From the NCBI RefSeq assembly GCF_024228315.1, contig NZ_CP100457.1, forward strand, positions 1-64,000: a stretch of 64,000 bases of DNA, given 5' to 3'. A program made the translations under genes and the position numbers. The notes beneath the pieces are model-generated. The model did no database searches, was not told the origin of the DNA, and saw only the letters and a list, made by a program, of their open reading frames with translations. Below, piece by piece: positions 41,897 to 49,619 of this stretch. Source of the DNA: Halomarina pelagica. Lineage in GTDB: Archaea; Halobacteriota; Halobacteria; Halobacteriales; Haloarculaceae. Position 1 is the first letter of the stretch; each line of letters begins with the position of its first letter.

Positions 41897-42331
41897 CTAC
41901 CCAGCGTCTGCTGTTGGATCGGTTTCGGTCGACCGCTCCTTGGTCGCATCCGGTCGTTTAGTGTCTGTCGCAGCATCTGATCCTGAATTGGATGCTTCTT
42001 CGTCGATCGATTCTTCATCCTCATCTGCAGAGGCATCCTCAGCGTCTGTATCGGGGAGGGACGTGTCGTGGCCGGACGACCCGATGAGATCGAGAGGACG
42101 AATCCAGATGAACCACACGACGAAAACGGTCGTCCCGTACCCTACGATCCAGACGAGATCTGCTATGCCCGACAGGTTCGATGTTTCCAAGAAGTAGACG
42201 ACAAGACCTGGCGTGATCAGGCCCACGAGAACGACGAAGAAAAACAGTTGATACGACGATAGACCGAACGGGTACTGGCGGTACTCGGCCTCGCCTCCGC
42301 CGTCGTCGCTCGAATTAGATGATTGACCCAT
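41897..42331 (-). CDS. RPLD two-helix membrane protein of the ATPase-CDF cassette, copy 2
   Basis: 144 residues. A polar N-terminus of about 28 residues, two helices (about 28-45, 57-75), the shared WFIWIRPLDLIG motif, and a C-terminal tail of about 65 residues with more than 20 Asp/Glu. It lies 12 bases after the ATPase stop and 47 before the CDF start. Its only relative in the window is 18905-19243, in the same position. The tail differs in length but is acidic in both. Function unknown. Conservation of position across two diverged cassettes argues for a functional link to the exporters. Confidence 0.82.
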   Translation of the reverse strand: MGQSSNSSDDGGGEAEYRQYPFGLSSYQLFFFVVLVGLITPGLVVYFLETSNLSGIADLVWIVGYGTTVFVVWFIWIRPLDLIGSSGHDTSLPDTDAEDASADEDEESIDEEASNSGSDAATDTKRPDATKERSTETDPTADAG

Positions 42332-42343
42332 TACTTTAGATGC

Positions 42344-44995
42344 TCACGAATTGACAGCGTCAGACTCGCCACCCGTCTTCGGTTTGATGCGGGAGAGCCG
42401 CATCGCGTTGCCGGTCACACCGACCGTCATACCGGCGTCCCCCGCGAGGACGGCCAACCAGATGGGCACGTATCCAAACGGGACGGCCAGGGCGAGGCCG
42501 GCCTTGACCGCCAGACTCGCCCAGATGTTCTGGCGGATGACGCCGTTTGCGTCGTTCGCGAGTTCGTAGAGGTAGGGAAGTTTCGCGAGGTCGTCGCCCA
42601 TCAGGGCGATGTCAGCCGTTTCGAGGGCCGTGTCCGTCCCGGCGGCGCCCATTGCGACGCCGACCGTGGCGGTGGCGAGGGCGGGCGCGTCGTTGATGCC
42701 GTCGCCGACCATCGCCACGCCGTCGTACTCGTCGACGAGCTCGTCGATGGCATCGACCTTCTCCTCGGGGAGGAGTTCCGCCCGGTAGTCGTCGACGCCG
42801 ACCTGCTCGGCGATCGCTCGTGCGGTCCGCTCGTTGTCGCCCGTGAGCATCACCGTCCGCTTGACGCCGAGCTCTTTCATTCGGCGCACCGCGTGCTTGG
42901 CCTCGGGCCGGACTTCGTCGGCGACGCCGATGATCCCCTCGAGTTCGTCCTCGGTGCCGACGAGGACGACGGTCTTGCCCTCCGCCTGGAGGTCAGGCAC
43001 CGTGTCCTCGAGGAGGTCGAGGCAGTTGTTGCGTTCGCACAGTTGCTGTGCAGTTTGGGTGACGACGCCACCATCAGTCGTCGCGTGGACGTGCGAGAGG
43101 TCGAAGCCGAGCTCCTCGAAGAGACCAGGCTTGCCGGCGAAGTGGGGCGTTCCGTCGAGGTCGGCGCGGACACCCTTGCCTGTGATGCTCTCGAACTCCT
43201 CGATTTCCCGCTCGGCGACGCCAGCTGCGCCTGCCTCCGCGACGATGGCTTCGCCGATGGGATGCTCACTGCGCTGTTCGAGTCCCCGGGCACACCGGAG
43301 GACGTCGTCCTCAGTGTTGCCATTCAGCGGAACGACATTGGTGACGGTGAGCTCACCCTTCGTCAGGGTTCCTGTCTTGTCGAACGCGACGACGTCGACC
43401 GCACCCATCGCCTCTAGATGGTTGCCGCCCTTGATGAGGACGCCGTTCTTCGCGGCGCTCGTGATCCCGGAGACGACGGAAACAGGCGTCGAGATGACGA
43501 ACGCGCACGGACAGGCGAGTACGAGCAGCGTCAGGCCGTAGACGACGGCCGTCGACCACGTCGTCCCCATGATGTAGGGACTGCCTAGGGTGACGAGGAC
43601 GGCGAACGCGACGACGACCGGCGTGTAGTACGCCGAGAAGCGCTCGACGAACTGCTCGCGTTCAGTCTTGTTCGCCTGCGCGTCCTCGACCATCTCGACG
43701 ATGCGGGAGAGCGTGTTGTCGCCTGCCTCCGAAGTGACCTCCACTTCCAGGTAGCCCTCCTCGTTAATCGTGCCGGCGTACACCTCGTCACCCTCCGTCT
43801 TGTCGACGGGCACGCTCTCGCCCGTGATGGGGGCCTGGTTCACCGCGCTCTCGCCGTCGACGACGTCACCGTCCATTGGGATCTTCTCTCCAGGTCTGAC
43901 GACCACGATGTCACCGACCGCAACTTCGTCGACTGGGATCGTCTCCTCGGTTCCGTTCCGTTTAACGGTCGCCTCGTCCGGGGAGAGGTCCATCAGCTCC
44001 TGCAGCGAGTTGCGTGCACGATCCATCGAGGAGCGCTCAAGGAGTTCCGCGATGCTGAAGAGGAACGCGAGCGTGGCGGCTTCGAAGTAGAGGGCTTCGC
44101 CGAACGCGAGGCTCGCGACGAGCGCCCCGAGGATGGCGATCGACATCAGGAAGTCAATATCGAGATTCAGATTGCGGGCGGAGTAGTAGCCATTCCGGAG
44201 GATTTCCTGGCCGCCAATGGCGATGGCGATCAGGAATAGCACGTCTGCGACAAGGAGTTCACTCCCGAGGAGGCTCGCGACCTGGGCGTTCTGTCCGAGG
44301 AGGGCGAATTCGAAGAGGAGTCCGAGTGCGACGAAGCCACCGCTGATCCACGTCTTGATTGCACGTGGACTCATCCAGATACTCTCCTGTGTATCGAGAT
44401 CGTCGCTGCCTCCAGCGCCATCAGCGGTTGTGTTTGTGACCTCGTAGCCCGCACTCTCGATGGCAGAGACAATATCAGACTCAGTCACGGTCGTCGAGTC
44501 GTACGTGACAGCAACCTTCCCGGTCGTGGGCTGCGGATCAGTCATCGACACGCCGGCGAGGCCGTCAAGCGCATTCTCAACCTTGCCAGCACACGAGGGA
44601 CAGTCCATCTCCGGAACGGTGAACTTCGCCGTGATCTCTCCGGAATTTTCGACGCTGTACCCTGCTTTCTCAACGCGGTCGGCGATGGCATCTGCCGTCG
44701 TCTGGTCGTCCTCGTAGGAAACGGTGAGCGTCCCCGTCGTCACCTGTGGGTCGACGTCGTTGATTCCGTCGATCTTCCGGATGCTGTTCTCGACTTTCCC
44801 GGCACAGGACGGGCAGTCCATTTCGGGGACCGAGAACTGTGCGACGTCACCCTCGTCTATTGTCGTCGAGTTCGGTTTGTCGTCTCCGTGACCATGATCG
44901 TGGTCGTGATTGTGACTGTGATCATGGTCATGGTCATGATCGTGCGAGTGGGATCCCTCACAAGAGCCGTGTGAATCCCTGTTTGACGAGGTCAT
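42344..44995 (-). CDS. P1B-type Zn/Cd-exporting ATPase (ZntA-like), copy 2
   Basis: 883 residues, close relative of 16246-18867. The N-terminus is strikingly rich in His/Asp (about residues 10-40, alternating His-Asp), then two heavy-metal-associated domains, each with MDCPSCAGK. The core has TGES, CPC at 495-497, DKTGTLT at Asp 539, SEHP, TGDN, GDGINDAPA. The last helices have Lys in AVKAGLALAV and Asp in LAGDAGMTVG, the P1B-2 (Zn/Cd/Pb) signature. The two pumps differ mainly in the N-terminal His tail and the soluble domain. It is first gene of the second cassette, with a promoter resembling that of copy 1. Confidence 0.93.
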   Translation of the reverse strand: MTSSNRDSHGSCEGSHSHDHDHDHDHSHNHDHDHGHGDDKPNSTTIDEGDVAQFSVPEMDCPSCAGKVENSIRKIDGINDVDPQVTTGTLTVSYEDDQTTADAIADRVEKAGYSVENSGEITAKFTVPEMDCPSCAGKVENALDGLAGVSMTDPQPTTGKVAVTYDSTTVTESDIVSAIESAGYEVTNTTADGAGGSDDLDTQESIWMSPRAIKTWISGGFVALGLLFEFALLGQNAQVASLLGSELLVADVLFLIAIAIGGQEILRNGYYSARNLNLDIDFLMSIAILGALVASLAFGEALYFEAATLAFLFSIAELLERSSMDRARNSLQELMDLSPDEATVKRNGTEETIPVDEVAVGDIVVVRPGEKIPMDGDVVDGESAVNQAPITGESVPVDKTEGDEVYAGTINEEGYLEVEVTSEAGDNTLSRIVEMVEDAQANKTEREQFVERFSAYYTPVVVAFAVLVTLGSPYIMGTTWSTAVVYGLTLLVLACPCAFVISTPVSVVSGITSAAKNGVLIKGGNHLEAMGAVDVVAFDKTGTLTKGELTVTNVVPLNGNTEDDVLRCARGLEQRSEHPIGEAIVAEAGAAGVAEREIEEFESITGKGVRADLDGTPHFAGKPGLFEELGFDLSHVHATTDGGVVTQTAQQLCERNNCLDLLEDTVPDLQAEGKTVVLVGTEDELEGIIGVADEVRPEAKHAVRRMKELGVKRTVMLTGDNERTARAIAEQVGVDDYRAELLPEEKVDAIDELVDEYDGVAMVGDGINDAPALATATVGVAMGAAGTDTALETADIALMGDDLAKLPYLYELANDANGVIRQNIWASLAVKAGLALAVPFGYVPIWLAVLAGDAGMTVGVTGNAMRLSRIKPKTGGESDAVNS

Positions 44996-45016
44996 TGACG
45001 AACGCTAGGCTATCGG

Positions 45017-45056
45017 GTTTTATTAAATTGGCTGCTATGAAACGGCCCATAACTAG
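45017..45056 (-). promoter_or_regulatory. Promoter and upstream box of the second ATPase cassette
   Basis: Minus strand: CTAGTTATGGGCC (45056-45044), then CAGCCAATTTAATAAAAC (45034-45017), about 22 bases before the ATG at 44995. It corresponds base for base, with few differences, to the element before 16246. The AT-rich core at that distance indicates a leaderless transcript. The upstream box is six bases from the TATA block here and sixteen in the other copy. Confidence 0.6.
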
Positions 45057-45132
45057 CTACAGTTAACAAAAATTCAGGACTTAGTTATTAACTATCCATT
45101 CCCGGCGCTTGACTATGCTTTCGAGAGTTCGA

Positions 45133-45321
45133 TCAGCTGTGGCTCGCTCGATATTCGCCGTGTTTGACTCCGATGACGACCGACAGCACGCCGAACACCA
45201 AGAGGCCGACGCTAACCATCGCAACAGTACTCGTACTCATGGGACTCATCGCCGTACCGCCAACGATGACGGCGAATAGGATGATGAAAGCGATCGCAGT
45301 CGTTGTGGTATTGAACTTCAT
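45133..45321 (-). CDS. Small two-helix membrane protein (cox-cluster type)
   Basis: 62 residues. Two helices (about 7-24 and 32-50) and the C-terminus VIGVKHGEYRAS. Proteins ending GVKHGEYRA occur in haloarchaeal oxidase clusters in my recollection. It lies 24 bases after 45346 on the same strand, so the two are probably co-transcribed. Function unknown. Confidence 0.62.
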   Translation of the reverse strand: MKFNTTTTAIAFIILFAVIVGGTAMSPMSTSTVAMVSVGLLVFGVLSVVIGVKHGEYRASHS

Positions 45322-45345
45322 GTATGGCTACTCCGTAGTGTAGTC

Positions 45346-45750
45346 TCAATCGGATGTCGCTTCTGATGACTCAGTTATCGAGGGCGTCTCTTGAGTACGT
45401 GTCCGAACGAATCCCGCCCAAAGGAGTACGCCCAGAAGACAGAGGCCCCCGGCGATGACGATTGACTGTCCACGAACCGTCGTTCCGGTCTGGTTCTGAA
45501 CTATCAACGCGATCCCGATCCCGATTAGCGCGAGTCCTTGGGAACCAGCTGCCAGTGTGGGTCGAGAGATGTATCCTGACTCCGTGAGGATCCCAGTAAC
45601 CGACCCCACGAACAACAGAAGCCCCGCGACAGACACGGGTCGAAGCCCGAGGACGACGCCGACTTCCGAGATCGCCAAGCCAAGTGCAACGAAGAGCGGC
45701 CACGGACTCCCTCCTGTGTACGAGGAACTGGTGTCGGATTCTTCGCTCAT
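45346..45750 (-). CDS. Four-helix cox-cluster-type membrane protein
   Basis: 134 residues and four hydrophobic helices. The N-terminus TGGSPWPLFVALGLAISEVGVVLG is characteristic of haloarchaeal proteins labelled cox cluster protein. The polar C-terminal tail is acidic. It stands with 45133 and family D (45963), although the oxidase gene itself is 30 kb away beside the other family D gene. This suggests that an oxidase cluster was split by rearrangement. Assembly role inferred. Confidence 0.65.
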   Translation of the reverse strand: MSEESDTSSSYTGGSPWPLFVALGLAISEVGVVLGLRPVSVAGLLLFVGSVTGILTESGYISRPTLAAGSQGLALIGIGIALIVQNQTGTTVRGQSIVIAGGLCLLGVLLWAGFVRTRTQETPSITESSEATSD

Positions 45751-45962
45751 AGATAAGTGGAGATCAATGTCTCACCTATCAATGGTGCCTGTTGGTTGCG
45801 ACTTCTGATTCGGTCGACCATTATCGGACATACGGCTACGAATACAATAATCCGACTGCTACTAGATGGGGCGGTTCTACCAAAATATGCTATTTCTGCC
45901 GCCATTAGTTAATAACACAGTTCGAACAGAGGGTTCTTACGCTACGTGACTTGCCTAAAGGC

Positions 45963-46223
45963 ATGGGAGATGCCGTACACACACGGAGTGGTAAGCGGGT
46001 CTTTGGGGCAGTCGTCCTCATCAGAATCATAGTCGGCGCTGTGCTCGGATTGATTATCGGAACAAGTTCGAAGATTCAGCATCTCTCGGTCGGTGATATC
46101 GTGCTCTTTCGCCCGACACCGACGAGTATGGCGCTCTATGGGGCAACAGCTGCTACCGTGGGACTCACGGTGCTTCTTGGTATCGTGATTGGTCTCTCTC
46201 GATCTGACCAATCAGCGGCCTGA
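45963..46223 (+). CDS. Family D two-helix membrane protein, second copy
   Basis: 86 residues from ATG at 45963 (MGDAVHTRSGKR). Two helices flank a segment ending FRPTPTSMALYG. See 13110-13376 for the paralogue and the shared start. The MCIYC-type gene follows after 64 bases, as a neighbour of family B in both places. Confidence 0.65.
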   Translation: MGDAVHTRSGKRVFGAVVLIRIIVGAVLGLIIGTSSKIQHLSVGDIVLFRPTPTSMALYGATAATVGLTVLLGIVIGLSRSDQSAA

Positions 46224-46287
46224 TTCTCCGTCATACCTTGGGTTACTGTCGCGTGGTTTTATACGGCTACACTGTCACCGCTTTTCC

Positions 46288-46353
46288 ATGTGCATCTACT
46301 GCGACGCCTACGAAGAAGAACCCCGTGAGGGGGTAGAGTCAGACCTCAGCTGA
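46288..46353 (+). pseudogene. Shortened MCIYC-type CxxC protein
   Basis: 21 residues, MCIYCDAYEEEPREGVESDLS, then TGA. The first ten residues match the 43-residue protein at 11170. The C-terminal helix of that protein is missing, so this copy is probably truncated, in line with the damaged family B copy downstream. Confidence 0.45.
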
Positions 46354-46556
46354 ACACAATCGCTCTGATAGAGATGCAACAGTCCAGCCGTCAAACGGAA
46401 TTCTTGCGCAGATTCGTTCCTCAGTAGCGGGCCTGTTCTAATTGACAGTCTCCGTATGGTGGCGACGTCCAGTGGTTCGATAGTGGGTGGAGAGGTTCGA
46501 ACTAGAACGATTTCAAATACGAGCCCGCTAGCTCTTCCTAACAGCTACTGATCGTG

Positions 46557-46958
46557 ATGTCGCAAATACGGACTACCATACCTAGGACTGAAAGACCCGC
46601 AGGCGCGTGTGAGTATTGCGGGCAGCCGTTTCCAACCAGCGAGCGTCTCGTGCTCCACAAGGGGGTAGACCATTACCAGCAGTTCGATGACTCCGAACGA
46701 GAGGCATTCGAGGCGGCATACACAAGCGAGGAGGATGACCTCCGAGCCCTCCTCACGACACAGAACTGGTACCTACATCACCGCTCGGACGATTGCGTTT
46801 CAGTTTGCGCCACCACTCCTCGCGATTACAGCTGGATATCACCTAGCTCACTATGCCGGACTACTTGTGTCCCTCAGCCCGGCACTGATGATGGCACTCA
46901 CCTCACCACTGTCCCCACCAGCGAATCTGCTGGTTCTTTCTGTACCGTCTTGGTTTGA
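46557..46958 (+). CDS. C2H2 zinc-finger protein truncated and fused by a deletion
   Basis: The first ~65 residues are a normal small haloarchaeal zinc-finger protein: CEYCGQPFPTSERLVLHKGVDH is a C2H2 finger, followed by an acidic helix (SEREAFEAAYTSEEDDLRALL). Related proteins continue with a transmembrane helix. Here the frame runs instead into out-of-frame family B sequence (from about 46766) and ends in a meaningless tail at 46958. The finger may still fold, but membrane attachment is lost. Confidence 0.6.
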   Translation: MSQIRTTIPRTERPAGACEYCGQPFPTSERLVLHKGVDHYQQFDDSEREAFEAAYTSEEDDLRALLTTQNWYLHHRSDDCVSVCATTPRDYSWISPSSLCRTTCVPQPGTDDGTHLTTVPTSESAGSFCTVLV

Positions 46959-47157
46959 GGGACTAGGTATCGCGTTCGTGCTCATCGGGCATCTCCTTGC
47001 GATCTGGGCGGCGCACGCGGTTGTGTACGATCTTTTTTCTAATCGGCTCGTCGCGATTCAGAGCCAGTACCCGTTCGTCGCGGTGATGATCGGATACACG
47101 GTTATTAGCCTCTGGATCATCTCCCTCCCTGGAGCAATTCCACTATACCTGTCCTAA
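46766..47157 (+). pseudogene. Family B membrane protein, C-terminal quarter only
   Basis: From about 46766 the frame reads TYITARTIAFQFAPPLLAIT, then AGYHLAHYAG, FVLIGHLLAIWAAHAVVYD and IGYTVISLWIISLPG to the stop at 47155-47157. It aligns with the last ~130 residues of the intact 11434-12855 protein. The N-terminal ~350 residues have been deleted together with the 3' part of the zinc-finger gene. Confidence 0.78.
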
Positions 47158-47241
47158 TTGCCGCTGAAACTTGCTTTCGAGTTTGCTCGCTGATACCCAA
47201 CCAAGATAGGTGAGTTCGAACGTTCGGGTAGATCCAAATTT

Positions 47242-48309
47242 TCACACAGTGAACTCGATTGGTGGCATATCGAGAAAGGCAGTCTCGTATCCGTCGTGTC
47301 GTGCGAGCTGGGGCGGCGTCTGTACGGTAATCGTGACTGAGTCGCCTACCTTGATCTTCGGAATGGACGTCCCGTAATAACAGCTAATCTCTGGATCGAG
47401 TGATGCCCGAAGCGGTCCCTGAAAAACCGTTTTCTGTCCGCGTTCCACGGTCGCCGAGAGCGCCATCCGGGGGAGAACGACACGATTGTACGGCGTTCGC
47501 GGTGAGACGATCATGTACGGACGATCACCATCTCCAAAGCGAGTTCCCGCCTCGACAACGGAGACAAAGAAGGTCGCGTCACCAGAGGAACCGTCACCGA
47601 TCAGTCGACCGGGAAGATTGCCCTTCCGTGGCGCCAGGGGTTCGGGCATCATTTGCATCTCCATCAGGTCGACAGTTCCTCGAGTCCCTGCCTTCTCTCC
47701 CAACCGTCGATACTCGAGATTGTACGTTTCACTCGTATCGAAGGTGAAGCTCATCGTCGCCGATTGTGCCTCCGTGAATCGGCCTTCGAACGGCTCCGTT
47801 CGATCGGTCTGAAGCGGCCCGACGCGAAGGGTAACGTCATACTGTCCCTCCCCCGGAAGTCCGACGTTGTCTCCGTAGTGAAAGCCCATGTTTGGCGAGA
47901 TCATCGGCCACAAATTGGTGCTGGTTACCTGGCCGTCGGCGTTGCTGATCTCCGCGGAGATATCGATCGGCAGGATCGTGTTCGTCTCCACGTCCCAGAC
48001 GCTCGCCATGAGATGGAGGGAATCACTGGATCGAACGACGACCTTCGTCTTGTTCGTCCCAGTTAGGTTCCAGAACCGGTGCGGGAACGAGTGCATCAGT
48101 GCAAATCCGACATCGCCGGCTGTCGTCGTCCCGTACATCCCCATCCCTTCGACAATCGCCGGATAATAGACGGCATCAGGCCTGTTCTGAACGAGCGGGG
48201 GATCCCGCCACGCAGATTGTGTCTCGAAGCCGAGACTGCTGAGACAGCCTGCAGTCATCAGTCCGCCTGTAATGGCGACACTCTGTTTCAATACCGTTCG
48301 TCGATTCAT
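47242..48309 (-). CDS. Tat-exported P19-like iron/copper-binding lipoprotein, copy 2
   Basis: 355 residues. Tat signal plus lipobox (RRTVLKQSVAITGG... TAGCLSS). The first domain (about 40-190) resembles periplasmic P19/Tp34-type iron transport proteins (PF10634): RPDAVYYPAIVEGMGM, SFPHRFWNLTGTNKTKV, SDSLHLMASVWDVET, GFHYGDNVGLPG. Met and His of such blocks bind copper and iron in characterised members. A second domain of ~150 residues (PYMIVSPRTPYNRVVLPRMAL) resembles itself in copy 1 and is unknown to me. It is last gene of the DyP-P19-P19 cluster. Role in extracellular iron capture or reduction is inferred. Confidence 0.78.
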   Translation of the reverse strand: MNRRTVLKQSVAITGGLMTAGCLSSLGFETQSAWRDPPLVQNRPDAVYYPAIVEGMGMYGTTTAGDVGFALMHSFPHRFWNLTGTNKTKVVVRSSDSLHLMASVWDVETNTILPIDISAEISNADGQVTSTNLWPMISPNMGFHYGDNVGLPGEGQYDVTLRVGPLQTDRTEPFEGRFTEAQSATMSFTFDTSETYNLEYRRLGEKAGTRGTVDLMEMQMMPEPLAPRKGNLPGRLIGDGSSGDATFFVSVVEAGTRFGDGDRPYMIVSPRTPYNRVVLPRMALSATVERGQKTVFQGPLRASLDPEISCYYGTSIPKIKVGDSVTITVQTPPQLARHDGYETAFLDMPPIEFTV

Positions 48310-48431
48310 ATTATGACCACCTATTGACTAAGTGGAAGTGAGCATCGACACTGGCCGGCTTCTCCTCAGAGTCCTCTTGTTGGTTCGCTATGTGGGTAGC
48401 TACGTGGTGTCCAGTGGACATGCGAATCTCT

Positions 48432-48518
48432 CTACGCCAATCGTACCACGAAACCCGTGAGTACCAGCAGCGTGACGACTCCGAGAAGGGCGCCCAGCAC
48501 GAGGTGTTTCTCTTCCAT
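48432..48518 (-). CDS. 28-residue single-helix peptide in the P19 cluster
   Basis: MEEKHLVLGALLG then a hydrophobic helix ending TGFVVRLA, encoded in the 248-base gap between the two P19-like genes on the same strand. It has a clean charge pattern (acidic/basic start, hydrophobic core, Arg end) as in small membrane subunits. Small size makes it uncertain. Confidence 0.4.
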   Translation of the reverse strand: MEEKHLVLGALLGVVTLLVLTGFVVRLA

Positions 48519-48557
48519 ATCATAGCTTGCGAATACGCATCCAAATACTCCGTGGAA

Positions 48558-49619
48558 TTAGAGCGATAGCTGCAGTTCGGGCATATCGACGAACGTAGTC
48601 TCATAGCCCTCGTGTCGAGCAGTCTGTGGAGGTGACTCGACAGTGATTGTAATTTCATCACCTGACTGGATGTCCGAGACAACGGCGCCGTAGTGATACT
48701 GTAGCTCAGGATCGATCGTCGCCTGTAGAATTCCGTCAAATACCGATGCACCGTTTCGTTTCAATGCCCCCGATAGCGACATCATCGGGAGCATCGTGCG
48801 ATTATAGGGTGTGCGTGGTGATACTGCAAGATAGCGCTGGTTCGAGTCACCTCCGAACCGGGATGCACCGTCGAGCACCGTCACCACGAATTTCGCATCC
48901 CCGCTCGTCGCAGCGCCACGAACGTCACCAGAAAGTGCCTCGGGCGTTGGAACCTGCGAACTCGGCAGCCTCTGCATGTCCATCAGCTCGATAGCTCCCT
49001 TCGTCCCCTCCTTGTCTTCAGGGATATCAGTGTACGAGATCTCGTTGAGCGTCGATTCGCTGAACTCGAACTCGAACGAAAAAGTTGCGTTCCCCTGATT
49101 CTCGGCTAGTGCCCCAGTTCGGCGTGTTGACGGCCCGCTGATGCTTACATCGACCGTATATGTCCCGTCACCCTGGAGTTGCGCGTTGTCCCCGAAGTGA
49201 AACCCCATCGGCTGGGACAGCATCGGCCACGGTGCAAATTGGTCTACCGACTCGCCGCCCCGTGTGATCTCCACCTGCGGATTGATATCCGGTGGGATTA
49301 GGCCGGTCTCTGCATCCCAGACGATTGGCATCAGATGTACCGAGTCGTCGGGCTGGATGTCGACCTTCGTGATACCGTTCGGTTTCATCAGCCAGAACCG
49401 ATGAGCGTACGAGTAGGTGAGTGCGCACTTGTAGCCACTCTGCTCATTCATTCCCAGCATTTTCATCCCCTCGTAGTGGGTCGGATAATAGACTGCATCT
49501 GGCCGATTCTCCGGGAGGGGTGGCGCTCGCGCTGATCGCGTCTCAAACAATCCCGTACACCCTGCGAGACCGACGAGAGATGTCCCTCCGATCATCCGAA
49601 GGGCGTCACGACGACGCAT
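48558..49619 (-). CDS. Tat-exported P19-like iron/copper-binding lipoprotein, copy 1
   Basis: 353 residues from ATG at 49619. Tat signal and lipobox (RRDALRMIGGTSLVG LAGCTG). Same two-domain layout as 47242: RPDAVYYPTHYEGMKMLGM, YSYAHRFWLM, DSVHLMPIVWDAET, GFHFGDNAQLQGD, then RYLAVSPRTPYNRTMLP and a C-terminal ETTFVDMPELQL. The first copy of the pair is encoded 14 bases inside the end of the DyP-like gene, so translation is coupled. P19-type proteins in bacteria are partners of Ftr1-type permeases; no permease is present here. The acceptor is unknown. Confidence 0.8.
   Translation of the reverse strand: MRRRDALRMIGGTSLVGLAGCTGLFETRSARAPPLPENRPDAVYYPTHYEGMKMLGMNEQSGYKCALTYSYAHRFWLMKPNGITKVDIQPDDSVHLMPIVWDAETGLIPPDINPQVEITRGGESVDQFAPWPMLSQPMGFHFGDNAQLQGDGTYTVDVSISGPSTRRTGALAENQGNATFSFEFEFSESTLNEISYTDIPEDKEGTKGAIELMDMQRLPSSQVPTPEALSGDVRGAATSGDAKFVVTVLDGASRFGGDSNQRYLAVSPRTPYNRTMLPMMSLSGALKRNGASVFDGILQATIDPELQYHYGAVVSDIQSGDEITITVESPPQTARHEGYETTFVDMPELQLSL

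Noticed and set aside
42323-43417. Long plus-strand open frame (364 codons) opposite the second ATPase
   Set aside because: Antisense of conserved ATPase codons; high-GC third positions keep such frames open by chance.
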